DNA of 64,000 nt from Betaproteobacteria bacterium (GTDB taxonomy: Bacteria > Pseudomonadota > Gammaproteobacteria > Burkholderiales > SG8-39): contig JAJDOG010000069.1 in the NCBI GenBank assembly GCA_022340285.1, positions 20,007 through 84,006 of the forward strand. The letters run 5' to 3'. Under the pieces are notes generated by a model. The model saw only the letters and a program-made list of their open reading frames with translations, made no database searches and was not told where the DNA came from. Below, in pieces: positions 52,101 to 59,925 of the stretch. The number at the start of each line of letters is the position of its first letter. The first letter of the stretch is position 1. The position numbers and the translations under genes are program-made.

Positions 52101-52249
52101 ACGGTCGTGATGTCGACCCAGTTGAAGTTGATCTCGGGATCCTGCTCGCGCGGCATGAGCAGGTAGCCGATGAGGCCGACCAGGATCACCACGGCGAACG
52201 TGATGTTCGCGAAGGGGTGGTTGCGGATCAGTCGCTCGTAGAAACGCAT
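49160..52249 (-). CDS. RND efflux pump inner-membrane protein (HAE1/AcrB type)
   Basis: 1029 residues, full AcrB-type length. N-terminal helix then two large periplasmic loops and two groups of membrane helices; the proton-relay acidic pair is in GMLVDDAVVVVEAIYY. Typical blocks are LPREQDPEINFNW-like VDITTVLPGAAAEDVETRVTVPLE, GQLVVTLQPR and GIAVNSAIVLIDAANRR. It exports drugs, solvents or metals using the proton gradient. It is transcribed after the adaptor gene (85 bp apart). No outer-membrane channel gene is nearby; the cell must supply a shared TolC-like protein. Confidence 0.93.
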   Translation of the reverse strand: MRFYERLIRNHPFANITFAVVILVGLIGYLLMPREQDPEINFNWVDITTVLPGAAAEDVETRVTVPLEEAIKNVQDIRFVLSTSRENVSNILVRFREIDDRTFDKRINDLNREIQNKAKAELPIEAKDPRTTEITTSNGFPTAMVLLTGRADDEVLRSLAHQIKLDIERIAGVDRVFALGQHDPELLVEFAPHALVARGANGGDVADAVSGAFRDTFAGRRKTGADEWLVRVIGQEADPSVLARIAVSPLGNAREQFPLDAVATVSRARAKANQLVTSNGSPAVLFSVTKKSHTNTIELVEKLKAYIADKNPVLAGSGVSLMLADDQTVMTQTAIRIMESNAGIGLALVLAICWLFLGTRISILVAIGIPFSLAGTFAVLYATGSTLNVSVLLGVVIALGMLVDDAVVVVEAIYYRLQRGQEVISAAIDAMREVFAPVTSSVATTLAAFLPLMLLPGIVGKFMFVIPFVVTLALLISLVEAYWMIPTHVVALRPDFSRMSRIQLWRARLTHAVRVRYSLALVYVMRRPVRFASVAVLAVAAAGAAVATGVVRIQFFAFDPLRIFYVNIDMPAGAPIEATLERLEALEPVVKKHLNPANVRAITAAAGVKFTDTEPVYGDAHGQLVVTLQPRSDDTREAPEIVDALRQDVLAVPGPGKVTFTVLSGGPPPTKAIRVRVRNDDYAELRAAADEVKRIVADVRGTKDVTDDDLPGRPQLVLKLDREAIRAAGLTAAQVSRLVRLAVDGEIAAVMRDAGEKLEVRVRARRESAADVAAMLEMPVALPGGGTTTLGRLVTEETRTGKGAIRHYNLRRSITVEADLDKKIIDTVAANRAIEKAWDEVRTRYPTTSLDFSGELDDIQESLDAMQLLFLLGVGLIFLILAAQFRSYWQPLMILVTVPLAFTGVVFGLLVSGNPLSLYTLYGVIALTGIAVNSAIVLIDAANRRLAAGMSVLHAIVYAARRRVIPILMTSTTTIAGLLSLAVGLGGKSLLWGPVASAIVWGLSVSTLLTLFVVPLVYWTFMRPGKRAT

Positions 52250-52334
52250 GCCTGGTTCGGTCGCCGGACTCGTGCGCGGCGGGCTGGATTTCGGAATCGG
52301 GGTGCGCGGAACGGGCGTTGCGCGTCCCCGCCGT

Positions 52335-53357
52335 CTACTTCTTTGCAGGCGCGACGCCCAGGGTATTGCGCCCTTCGGTCACGATTTGCGTATCGACCGG
52401 AAACACCACCGGGACCGGGCGTCCCTCTTGCGCAGCCGGCAGCGCGACGAACTCGGTGGCGTTCCCGGACATCACGAAAACGCCCAATTCGCCCCCGCGC
52501 CGCACGACGTATTCCGCCGGAAGATGCGGGCGCGTCTCGCGCCAGACGAGCCTGCCCGACGTCCCGGGCGCAGCCGCGCGGCCCTGAAACGCAAGACGCG
52601 CCTCGACTGTCCGTGACTCCCGGTCCACGGCCGGCGAGACGCGCGTGAGCCTTACCGGATAATCGCCGTCCGCGATGAAGACCGCTCCGTCCGCATCCTT
52701 GAGGGACTGGGTGTCCTTGAGCTGCACCTGCGCCGACACTTCCGGGCGCGACTCGTCGATCAGGGTGACGAGCACGGCGCCGGGCGAGGCGAGCTCGCCG
52801 ACGCCGACATGGCGCTGCTTCACGATCGCATCGAACGGCGCGCGGACGATCGTCTTCTCGAGCTCCCGTTGTGCGGTCGCGAGGTTCGCTCGTTGCACGG
52901 CGAGCTCGGCACGCTGCACGGCGAGCTCGGTCTCGCGCTGAATGACGGCCTCGGCGGAGATGAAGTTCTGCTTTTCCAGCGCGCGCGCGCGTTCGAGCTG
53001 GGACTCGGCTTGAGCGATGCGGGCCTGGACGGCGGCCATGCTCGCCCTGGCTTTCGCCACGGCGAGCTCGAAGTCGCGCTTGTCGAGGCGCGCGACGACG
53101 TCGTCCTTGCGCACTCTCTGGCCGACGTCGTAGGGAAGCGCCAGGATGCGCGCCGAGACCTCGGCCGACAGCTTGCTCTCGTTGGCGGGCAGGCTCTGCG
53201 CAGGCGCGCTGCGTTCGGGGTAGATGGCGAGCTCGCGCAGGGGTCGCGTGCCGATCGTAGCCGACGGCGCGTCCAAGATCGGTTTGGCGGGGCCCTGTGC
53301 CTGCGCGGCAAGCGCCCACCCTACCGCGGCAAACAGGATGAGACGGGAAGGTTGCAT
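52335..53357 (-). CDS. RND periplasmic adaptor (membrane fusion protein)
   Basis: 340 residues. Signal peptide MQPSRLILFAAVGWALAAQAQ, no lipobox. A lipoyl-like half (VSARILALPYDVGQRVRKDDVVARLDKRDFELAV), an Ala/Glu-rich alpha hairpin (about 100-160), second lipoyl half (APFDAIVKQRHVGVGELASPGAVLVTLID) and a beta-barrel/MP end. It works with the RND pump encoded downstream. The start has only a weak ribosome-binding site. Confidence 0.9.
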   Translation of the reverse strand: MQPSRLILFAAVGWALAAQAQGPAKPILDAPSATIGTRPLRELAIYPERSAPAQSLPANESKLSAEVSARILALPYDVGQRVRKDDVVARLDKRDFELAVAKARASMAAVQARIAQAESQLERARALEKQNFISAEAVIQRETELAVQRAELAVQRANLATAQRELEKTIVRAPFDAIVKQRHVGVGELASPGAVLVTLIDESRPEVSAQVQLKDTQSLKDADGAVFIADGDYPVRLTRVSPAVDRESRTVEARLAFQGRAAAPGTSGRLVWRETRPHLPAEYVVRRGGELGVFVMSGNATEFVALPAAQEGRPVPVVFPVDTQIVTEGRNTLGVAPAKK

Positions 53358-53579
53358 ACTCGGGTGGAGTGAAGACTTTGACGCGCGGCGCGGGGTGCGC
53401 TGCGTTCGCGGTCGGCGACTCGCCGGCGCATTCTAACTCGCCACCGGGACAGGATCGACACCGGTGCCCGGCGAGACGGGAACATCCGCGGCCGTTACGT
53501 GTCAACGATTCTACGGGCAGTCCGCAATATGTCGGCCGGTGCCCGCCGCCGAACTCCTATCGAGATTAAGCTCACCGGA

Positions 53580-54053
53580 ATGCTGGACGCCATCCGCGAT
53601 TTCTTCGAGAAACACATCGATGCGCCCGCTGCGCAAGGCGACGACACCCACGCGATCGAGCTCGCCACCGCAGCGTTGCTCGTGGAAGTAGTGCGTCTCG
53701 GGGGCGAGATCAAACCCGTCGAGCACGAGGTGGTGCTGCGGGCAGTGCGCGGAAAATTCGGACTGACCGCCATTGAGGCCGAGGCCCTGGTACGCCTCGC
53801 AGAAGAACAGTCGCGCGAAGCCACCGACCACTACCAGTTCACGTCGCTCATCAACAAGCGCTTCTCGCAGGCGCAGAAGCAACAGGTCGTCGAGCTCATG
53901 TGGCAGGTCGCCTATGCCGACAGCGAGCTCTCCCCCTACGAGCAACACGTCATCCGCAAGATCGCGGACCTTCTCTACGTCCCGCACCGCGCATACATTG
54001 CGGCCAAGCTGCGCGCGCGCGACGCCGCGAACCGGGGAACCGGGCGGACTTGA
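53580..54053 (+). CDS. TerB-family tellurite-resistance-like protein
   Basis: 157 residues from the ATG at 53580 (MLDAIRDFFEKHI). The helical TerB core is recognisable: HAIELATAALLVEVVRLGGEI, HEVVLRAVRGKFGL and VELMWQVAYADSELSPYEQHVIRKIADLLYVPHRAYIAAK, with the conserved acidic residues believed to bind a metal or regulator. An in-frame GTG at 53499 gives a longer form; the length of relatives favours 53580. No other ter gene is near except the TerC-family gene 53 kb away. Function unknown. Confidence 0.82.
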   Translation: MLDAIRDFFEKHIDAPAAQGDDTHAIELATAALLVEVVRLGGEIKPVEHEVVLRAVRGKFGLTAIEAEALVRLAEEQSREATDHYQFTSLINKRFSQAQKQQVVELMWQVAYADSELSPYEQHVIRKIADLLYVPHRAYIAAKLRARDAANRGTGRT

Positions 54054-54155
54054 CGGCGCGCACGGCCAAGAAAGCGACGCGCCGCCGTGAAGCGGCGACC
54101 CTAAGCGCTAAGGGAAGTCAGCCGCGGGGGCGTTCGGGAGAGTGCGCCCCAAACC

Positions 54156-54527
54156 CTACCTGGGTTTCGACGCCTCGGCAGCAGGCGCCTGCATCGGCGC
54201 GGCAGCCGCCTTGCCCATGTCGGCCGTCGGCGCCGGCGCAACCGGCTTCGATGGCGCCATGGGAGCGGGCGCTTCGGCAGGCGATCGGATGTTCACCGCT
54301 GTGACCGCGGTGATCAGCGTGCAGTTGTCGTCCTGGGTGGAGATGATCAGCTGCCCGCCGGGATACTTGCCGCGCATGGCGTCAGAGATCGGCCCGGAGA
54401 GATCGATCGGGCTCGAGAGATCGCGGTACACGATCCGGTCACCCTCGAAGACGGTGAAGCAGACGGCCGCGGCGTGCAGCGGGAGCCATCCGGCGAGCAA
54501 TATCAGCGATGCGAGGATGCGTTTCAT
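54156..54527 (-). CDS. Small secreted protein of unknown function
   Basis: 123 residues. Signal peptide MKRILASLILLAGWLPLHAAA, a compact domain with two cysteines (VCFTVFEGD and DDNCTLITAV, possible disulfide) and a Pro/Ala-rich C-terminal tail (APAPMAPSKPVAPAP). GGAGG precedes the ATG. I recognise no family. Periplasmic location is inferred. Confidence 0.62.
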   Translation of the reverse strand: MKRILASLILLAGWLPLHAAAVCFTVFEGDRIVYRDLSSPIDLSGPISDAMRGKYPGGQLIISTQDDNCTLITAVTAVNIRSPAEAPAPMAPSKPVAPAPTADMGKAAAAPMQAPAAEASKPR

Positions 54528-54646
54528 GGCGCCTCCTGAAGGAACCGGGTTGATGCGGGTGTCATATTGAACCCGAACCCCGGGGCGCGGACAACCCCCA
54601 CCGCCGGCAGGTGTGCATTTTTCGCCCTGGCCCGGGCGATTCCGGC

Positions 54647-55489
54647 ATGACAGTCACCATTCTGATCGATCCGCTGCGGCCGCATCCGCTCGCGTGGATC
54701 CATCGTGCCGAGGCCCGGGCCATCGCCCGTGAGCTCCGCAAATCGGGTCATGCAGTGCGGTTGCTGCCGTTCCGTGATGACACGCTCGAAATCCTGCCCC
54801 GGACCCCACTCCTCCTCCGTCTCTCGGACCCGGTGATGCTTGCCGCAGCGCGCCGCCTCGAGCGGGCCGCCATGCCCTACATCGGCCCCGGCGTGGCGGC
54901 GATGGAACGGTGCTACGACAAGTACGAGGCTTGTCTCAAGGTGGTCGAGCGAGGCGTCGATAGCCCGGCGACGGCGCTCGCATCGCAGGCCGATACGATG
55001 CCGTATCCGCTGGTGCTCAAGCCCCGCCACGGTTCCGACTCGATCGGACTGCAGATACGGCGCGCAGGACCGATTCCGGCGCGTGCGCGAACGGACCGCA
55101 TCATCGCGCAGGAATTCGTGCGCGGGTCCGAGCTGACGGTGGGGGTCCTGCGCGGGGAGATGGGCACGCCACTTCGCATCCTGCTTCCCGAGGGAACGCC
55201 GTATCGCTTCTGGCGCAAGTATCTGTTGCGGCCGCGCCGCGCGCCCGTGCACGACCCTGCTCTCGGTGCGCGCGTCCGTCAAATCGCGCAAGAGATCGCG
55301 ACGACGCTCGGCGTCGACTGGGCCGCACGCATCGATTTCATCCACGAGACGGCGACCGATCGGCTGTGCTTCCTGGAGTGTGACGCCGCGCCGCTCGTCG
55401 GTCCCGCATCGGCGTTCGCCGCAAGCCTCGCCGCTTCCGGTATGACGCGGAGCGAGCAACTGCGAAAGCTGCTGTCCGCGGAGCATTAG
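54647..55489 (+). CDS. ATP-grasp ligase resembling D-Ala-D-Ala ligase
   Basis: 280 residues, shorter than Ddl (about 300-330). ATP-grasp blocks are present: PYPLVLKPRHGSDSIGLQI (ATP-binding Lys and P-loop-like region), IIAQEFVRGSELTVGVLRGE, DWAARIDFI. In the metal motif the usual E-x-N reads E-C-D (FLECDAAPLVG), so the Asn is Asp. The N-terminal domain is short. It could be a peptide-, amino-acid- or cofactor-ligase; a cell-wall ligase role is not supported by context. No Shine-Dalgarno is obvious before this start, and the frame extends upstream without an ATG that fits better. Confidence 0.7.
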   Translation: MTVTILIDPLRPHPLAWIHRAEARAIARELRKSGHAVRLLPFRDDTLEILPRTPLLLRLSDPVMLAAARRLERAAMPYIGPGVAAMERCYDKYEACLKVVERGVDSPATALASQADTMPYPLVLKPRHGSDSIGLQIRRAGPIPARARTDRIIAQEFVRGSELTVGVLRGEMGTPLRILLPEGTPYRFWRKYLLRPRRAPVHDPALGARVRQIAQEIATTLGVDWAARIDFIHETATDRLCFLECDAAPLVGPASAFAASLAASGMTRSEQLRKLLSAEH

Positions 55490-55516
55490 TTTCCCTCGCG
55501 GGGTGGTGCGCGGACT

Positions 55517-56386
55517 TCAGGCCCGCTTCATGCGAGCAATGCAGCGCGCGATCTCGCCGGCCATGACGTCTGCCTCCAGGCGGACGCGGGTTCCGTGTCC
55601 CGGCAGCAGCCAGTCGAACCGATAGCCGGCGAGGCGCTCCATCGATTCGGTCTGCTTGCGCCAGTCGAACCAGCACACGTTCCGGGAGGCGTGCACACGC
55701 CTGCGGTCAGGATCCCACCAGACATGGTCGCCGGGGAACAGGAATCGCCCGCGGTAGAGCAGGCAGACCGAGCCGCGCGTGTGCCCCGGCACCGGAATGA
55801 ACAGCGCCTCGTCATCGAGCACAATGGGCTCGGCGCCCTCGAGCTTGACCTCGACATCGCGCGTGGCGGACGTGACGTCGGCGCGGTGCAGGATGCGTTC
55901 ACAGCCGAAGCGCCTGCGGAACTTGCCGTGATCGGCGACGTCGTCGCGATGCGTGAGAAACATCCAGCGCACGCCGCCGAGGGCGGCGATGCGCTCGACG
56001 AGCGGCGTTGCATAGCGCGGCGAATCCACGAGAATGTTGCCGCGCTTTCGCACCACGAGGTAGCTGCGCGCCCCGTAGCTCGAGTCGGCCGCCCAGCCGC
56101 AATAGTGCACGCCATCCTCGAGCGGTTCGGGAAACGCGGCGCGCGCCGCGCCGAAAGTGTGCTTCGCCTGAGTGCCGATCGCCGCGACCGGGCAGGCGAC
56201 CACTGCCATCCGCGCGCGGTGCGCCTCTCCTTCGTCGGCGGGCTGGCTGTGGACATACGATGCGTCGCGACCGTCGGCGAACGTTGCCGGCGCCACCTGG
56301 CGGCACGTTCCGCAGTCGATGCACGTCGAGTCGACGAAGAAATCGCCGGGGGCGTTTTCCGGAAGGCGTTTTGTCAAGACCGCCAT
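55517..56386 (-). CDS. Ferredoxin-metallo-beta-lactamase fusion protein
   Basis: 289 residues. A ferredoxin-like domain (1 to about 72) has CIDCGTC with Cys22, Cys25, Cys28 and a distal Cys65-Pro, enough for one [4Fe-4S] cluster. The second domain is a metallo-beta-lactamase fold with the variant metal motif THRDDVADH, later PVPGHTRGS, FLFPGDHVWW and PGHGTR. Such fusions suggest an iron-sulfur-linked hydrolase or thiol/flavin redox enzyme; substrate unknown. No Shine-Dalgarno precedes the ATG; a TAGAAT box sits 6 nt upstream, so the mRNA is probably leaderless. Confidence 0.8.
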   Translation of the reverse strand: MAVLTKRLPENAPGDFFVDSTCIDCGTCRQVAPATFADGRDASYVHSQPADEGEAHRARMAVVACPVAAIGTQAKHTFGAARAAFPEPLEDGVHYCGWAADSSYGARSYLVVRKRGNILVDSPRYATPLVERIAALGGVRWMFLTHRDDVADHGKFRRRFGCERILHRADVTSATRDVEVKLEGAEPIVLDDEALFIPVPGHTRGSVCLLYRGRFLFPGDHVWWDPDRRRVHASRNVCWFDWRKQTESMERLAGYRFDWLLPGHGTRVRLEADVMAGEIARCIARMKRA

Positions 56387-56392
56387 GGGTCG

Positions 56393-56398
56393 ATTCTA
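56393..56398 (-). promoter_or_regulatory. Putative -10 box giving a leaderless transcript
   Basis: TAGAAT on the minus strand with a 6-nt spacer (CGACCC) to the ATG of the ferredoxin-MBL gene. RNA would start at or next to the ATG. Confidence 0.5.
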
Positions 56399-56422
56399 GT
56401 CTTCCGGCTGCGGAATTCTGCG

Positions 56423-56451
56423 TTGTCGCGCGCGAGCCCCTTCTCTATACT
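56423..56451 (+). promoter_or_regulatory. Sigma-70 promoter of the Yip1-family gene
   Basis: -35 TTGTCG (56423-56428), a 17-bp spacer and -10 TATACT (56446-56451). Transcription would start near 56458, giving a leader of about 27 nt that contains AGGGAG before the ATG at 56485. Confidence 0.6.
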
Positions 56452-56484
56452 GCGGCGAATTCCGCCATGCAGGGAGAACAACGA

Positions 56485-57084
56485 ATGAACTCGGCCATCG
56501 TCATGCGCGTGATACACATCCTGGTCCAGCCCAAGTCCGAGTGGCCGGTCATCAAGCAGGAGCGGACCGACCTCCAGACGCTCTACCTGCAGTACGTCGC
56601 CATCCTGGCGGTCATTCCGGCCGTCGCGGGCTTTGTGGCCAATGCGTTCGTCGGCACCCTCACGGCCGGACGCGTGAGCGTCGGGGACGCATTCGGCGCC
56701 GCCGTGACGGGCTATGTGCTGAGCCTCATCATGGTGTTCGTGGTGGCGCTCATCGCCGACAGCCTCGCGCCGGCCTTCGGCGGCCGCAAGAACATCGACC
56801 GGGCGCTGAAGCTCGTCGCCTATTCCATGACGGCGTCATGGGTTGCGGGGGCGTTCGCCTTCATCCCGGTGCTCGGGTGGCTGATCTCGCTCCTGGGCGG
56901 GCTGTATGCCCTCTACCTGTTCTATCTCGGCGCGCCCGTCCTGATGAAGACGCCCGAATCGAAGACCATCGGCTACACGGCCGTGACCGTTGCGATCGCA
57001 ATCGTGATCGGTTTCGTCATGGGCATGATCACCGTGGCCATCTTCGGCGCGGGCGGCATGATGGGCGGCATGGGGCGCCTCTGA
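56485..57084 (+). CDS. Yip1-family multi-helix membrane protein
   Basis: 199 residues. Five or six hydrophobic helices; YLQYVAILAVIPAVAGFVANAFVG, YVLSLIMVFVVALIADSLAPAFGG, the NIDRALKLVAYSMTASWVAGAF motif and a Gly/Met-rich C-terminus fit Yip1-domain bacterial proteins. AGGGAG precedes the ATG, and a good sigma-70 promoter lies upstream. Function unknown; relatives are general membrane proteins. Confidence 0.8.
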   Translation: MNSAIVMRVIHILVQPKSEWPVIKQERTDLQTLYLQYVAILAVIPAVAGFVANAFVGTLTAGRVSVGDAFGAAVTGYVLSLIMVFVVALIADSLAPAFGGRKNIDRALKLVAYSMTASWVAGAFAFIPVLGWLISLLGGLYALYLFYLGAPVLMKTPESKTIGYTAVTVAIAIVIGFVMGMITVAIFGAGGMMGGMGRL

Positions 57085-57101
57085 GCGGCGCGGCGCCGGC
57101 G

Positions 57102-57935
57102 TCAGAAGAACGCGAACGTGCGCACCTCGATGCTCTGACGCGGCGGCGCGCCGGGCGGAGAGGTCGGATCGTCGAAGGACGTGTGCGCCGTGAACCGCGC
57201 GCGGCCATCGCGCGCCGAGTCGTAGACCTTGAAGACGAGCGCCTCGTCGCGCCGCATCTCGGGAAAATAGAACCAGCGGTGCGCCGGGTTGTAGCTCACC
57301 CGGTACGTCTCGCCCACCCGGTTCGGATAGCGGCGCTCGGCAGCGATGAGATCCGCGGCAGCCAGGCTACGTGCGTCCGCGATCGCGAGCGGATTCGACT
57401 GGATCGGCCGATTGATCGCGCGCCAGACCTGGATAATCGCAAACCGACGGGCGAGCAGCCGGTCCGCCTCGTCGGGCAGGATGTCGCGCACGCGCTGCGG
57501 CCCCGACCAGTCGGTGAAATCGTTGTGCACCGATAGGACGGGCTCGCGAACCAGGCGAGCCTCGCGCTCGCTCTCGTCGCCCGACCGGAGCGTGTGATCG
57601 AACACGACGACACGTGCAGCGCCCGACACTTCTCGCACCAGCTGCTCGACCTCCGGGTAGTACACGCGTTTCAGCTCGTCGGCGTCGAAGAAATCCCGCA
57701 TCGCCGTTCGATGCGCCCTGAACGCGAAGCCGTGCACATCCATCGAGAATCCGTCAGCGAGCGGGCGGCCGTTCCGGATCTCGACCGGTCGCCGCTCCTG
57801 GCGGCCGACCTCGCGGCGGTGAATGTTGTTCGGCCCGAATGTCTCGTTGATCGGCTTCACTCCGGTATCGATCGTATAGGCGAGCTCGGCGGAGACCGAT
57901 TGGCCAGGTGTGCCGACTGCGGCGGCTTCATTCAT
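57102..57935 (-). CDS. CmcJ/NvfI-like protein (non-heme iron oxygenase family)
   Basis: 277 residues. The family landmarks are HNDFTDWSGPQRVRDILPDEADRLLARRFAIIQVWRAI, with a His-x-Asp pair that can bind iron, and RVSYNPAHRWFYFPEMRRDEALVFKVYDS and FTAHTSFDDP near the end. Relatives include CmcJ (cephamycin methoxylation partner) and NvfI, an iron/2-oxoglutarate enzyme; many are hydroxylases of unknown substrate. GAGG precedes the ATG. It diverges from the DODA-type dioxygenase gene across 142 bp. Confidence 0.78.
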   Translation of the reverse strand: MNEAAAVGTPGQSVSAELAYTIDTGVKPINETFGPNNIHRREVGRQERRPVEIRNGRPLADGFSMDVHGFAFRAHRTAMRDFFDADELKRVYYPEVEQLVREVSGAARVVVFDHTLRSGDESEREARLVREPVLSVHNDFTDWSGPQRVRDILPDEADRLLARRFAIIQVWRAINRPIQSNPLAIADARSLAAADLIAAERRYPNRVGETYRVSYNPAHRWFYFPEMRRDEALVFKVYDSARDGRARFTAHTSFDDPTSPPGAPPRQSIEVRTFAFF

Positions 57936-58064
57936 CTCGGAGCACCTCGCAGGATGAACGCAAATTCGGAACGGGCATTCTACGCGAGGTCGGGAACGGA
58001 CTGTCTCGGACAGCCGACATGGCGCGCGCAGTAGCCTTCGAGCCACCCGGCTGCCGTGCTGCGG

Positions 58065-58070
58065 TAGTAT
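58065..58070 (+). promoter_or_regulatory. Putative -10 box giving a leaderless transcript
   Basis: TAGTAT followed by a 7-nt spacer and the ATG at 58078. No Shine-Dalgarno lies in between, so translation would begin at the first nucleotides of the RNA. No clear -35 hexamer. Confidence 0.45.
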
Positions 58071-58077
58071 TCACGCT

Positions 58078-58860
58078 ATGAGCGCGGCACGCATGCCAGT
58101 CGTGTTCTTCGGGCACGGCAGTCCGATGAACGTCATCGACGACAATCGCTACACGCAGGCGTGGCGGGAGATTGGCCGCACGCTGCCCAGACCGAAGGCG
58201 ATTCTTTCCATCTCCGCACACTGGTTCACCGAGGGAGTCGCCGTCACGGCGATGGAGCAGCCGAAGACGATCCACGATTTTTACGGCTTTCCCAAGGCGC
58301 TCTACGAGATGCGGTATCCGGCCGCCGGCAGCCCGTCGCTCGCCCGACAGGTACCCGAGCTGCTGGCGCCCTTGGATGTCGCGCTCGACCAGGAATGGGG
58401 CCTGGATCATGGCACGTGGTCGGTGCTCGTTCATGCTTATCCGGAAGCCGACGTTCCAGTCGTGCAGCTGAGCATCGACAGCACGCAGCCGGGAGCGTTT
58501 CATTACGATGTCGGCAGGCGCCTTGCGCCATTGCGCGACCAGGGCGTCCTGATCGCGGGAACCGGCAACGTGGTGCACAACCTGCGCCTGCTCGTCCGCG
58601 ATGGCAACGCACCTGCGTTCGACTGGACGAAGCGCTTCAACGATCGCGTGCGCGAGCTCATCGAGCGACGCGAGCACGCGCCGCTCATTGCCTGGGAGGA
58701 GCTGGGCGACGATGCGTGCCTCGCGATCAACTCTTCGGAGCACTACCTCCCGCTGCTCTACTGCCTCGGATTGCAGCGCGACGACGAGCCGAGCCGCTTC
58801 GCGGTGGACGGCCTGGAGCTCGGGTCGCTCAGCATGCTATCGGTGGTGATCGGCGGCTGA
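58078..58860 (+). CDS. DODA-type extradiol ring-cleaving dioxygenase
   Basis: 260 residues. Class III extradiol (LigB-fold) motifs: GHGSPM with the first metal His (about 13), SAHWF (about 48), DFYGFP, DHGTWSVL and a distal SSEHYLPLLY. It resembles the YgiD/4,5-DOPA dioxygenase branch, which opens catecholic rings using iron or zinc. Next gene on the same strand is a quinone reductase, 47 bp away, so both may handle an aromatic product. Substrate unknown. Confidence 0.87.
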   Translation: MSAARMPVVFFGHGSPMNVIDDNRYTQAWREIGRTLPRPKAILSISAHWFTEGVAVTAMEQPKTIHDFYGFPKALYEMRYPAAGSPSLARQVPELLAPLDVALDQEWGLDHGTWSVLVHAYPEADVPVVQLSIDSTQPGAFHYDVGRRLAPLRDQGVLIAGTGNVVHNLRLLVRDGNAPAFDWTKRFNDRVRELIERREHAPLIAWEELGDDACLAINSSEHYLPLLYCLGLQRDDEPSRFAVDGLELGSLSMLSVVIGG

Positions 58861-58907
58861 CAAGCGCCATCCCCAACGCTCCACCGTTTCCCGCCCGCGA
58901 GGACACC

Positions 58908-59924
58908 ATGAAAGCCGTCGGACTGCTGCGCTACCTGCCCATCGACGATCCCGAATCGCTGATCGACGTAGACCTGCCGAAGCCCGTGCCCAGCGGACGC
59001 GATCTGCTGGTCGAGGTCAAGGCCGTCTCCGTCAATCCCGTCGACACCAAGCAGCGCGCGCCGAAGGACCAGGTCGAGACCGCGCCGAAGGTGCTCGGCT
59101 GGGACGTGGCCGGTGTGGTCAAGGGAACCGGCAAGGAGGTCACGCTCTTCAAGCCGGGCGACGAGGTCTACTACGCGGGCAGCATCGTGCGACCGGGCGG
59201 AAACTGCGAATTCCACCTCGTCGACGAGCGGATCGTCGGCAGAAAACCCAAGAACCTGGGTTTCGCGGAGGCGGCTGCGCTGCCGCTCACCACGATCACC
59301 GCATGGGAGGCGATGTTCGACCGGATGGGCGTCTCGAAGACCGGGCGGAACGCCGGCCGGTCGCTGCTCGTGATCGGCGGGGCGGGCGGCGTGGGCTCCA
59401 TCGCAATCCAGCTCGCGAAGAAGATCGCGCGCCTCAAGGTCATCGCGACCGCGTCGCGGGTGCAGACCGCGAAATGGGTCACGGAGCTCGGCGCGGATGC
59501 GTTCGTCGATCACGCCAAGGACTTCGCGCCGCAGTTGAAAAGCGCGGGCACGCCTGAAGTCGACTACATCCTGTGCTGCAACAGCACCGACCAGCATTTC
59601 CCCCAGTTCGCGCAGATCATCGCGCCGCAGGGAAAGATCTGCACGATCGTGCGCACCATGAAGCCGGTGGACCTGGCACCGCTCATGGTGAAGAGCGCCA
59701 CGTTCGCCTGGGAGCTGATGTTCACGCGGTCGACGTATCAGACGCCCGACATGATCGCGCAGCACGAGCTCCTCAACGAGACCGCCGCACTCGTCGAAGC
59801 GGGCACCCTACGCACCACGCTCACGACCCATCTCGGCAAGATCAACGCCGCGAACCTGCGCCGCGCCCACAAGATGCTCGAAGAGGGTCACACGGTCGGG
59901 AAGATCGTGCTCGAGGGGTTCTGA
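58908..59924 (+). CDS. Zinc-binding-alcohol-dehydrogenase-family quinone oxidoreductase
   Basis: 338 residues. GroES-like N-terminal domain without zinc-binding cysteines, then a Rossmann fold with IGGAGGVGSIAIQLAKK. The VLGWDVAGVV and GDEVYYAG segments are typical of NADPH:quinone reductases/zeta-crystallin relatives (MDR branch). GAGGACACC precedes the ATG. It probably reduces a quinone or enone; likely partner of the dioxygenase upstream. Confidence 0.87.
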   Translation: MKAVGLLRYLPIDDPESLIDVDLPKPVPSGRDLLVEVKAVSVNPVDTKQRAPKDQVETAPKVLGWDVAGVVKGTGKEVTLFKPGDEVYYAGSIVRPGGNCEFHLVDERIVGRKPKNLGFAEAAALPLTTITAWEAMFDRMGVSKTGRNAGRSLLVIGGAGGVGSIAIQLAKKIARLKVIATASRVQTAKWVTELGADAFVDHAKDFAPQLKSAGTPEVDYILCCNSTDQHFPQFAQIIAPQGKICTIVRTMKPVDLAPLMVKSATFAWELMFTRSTYQTPDMIAQHELLNETAALVEAGTLRTTLTTHLGKINAANLRRAHKMLEEGHTVGKIVLEGF

Positions 59925-59925
59925 G

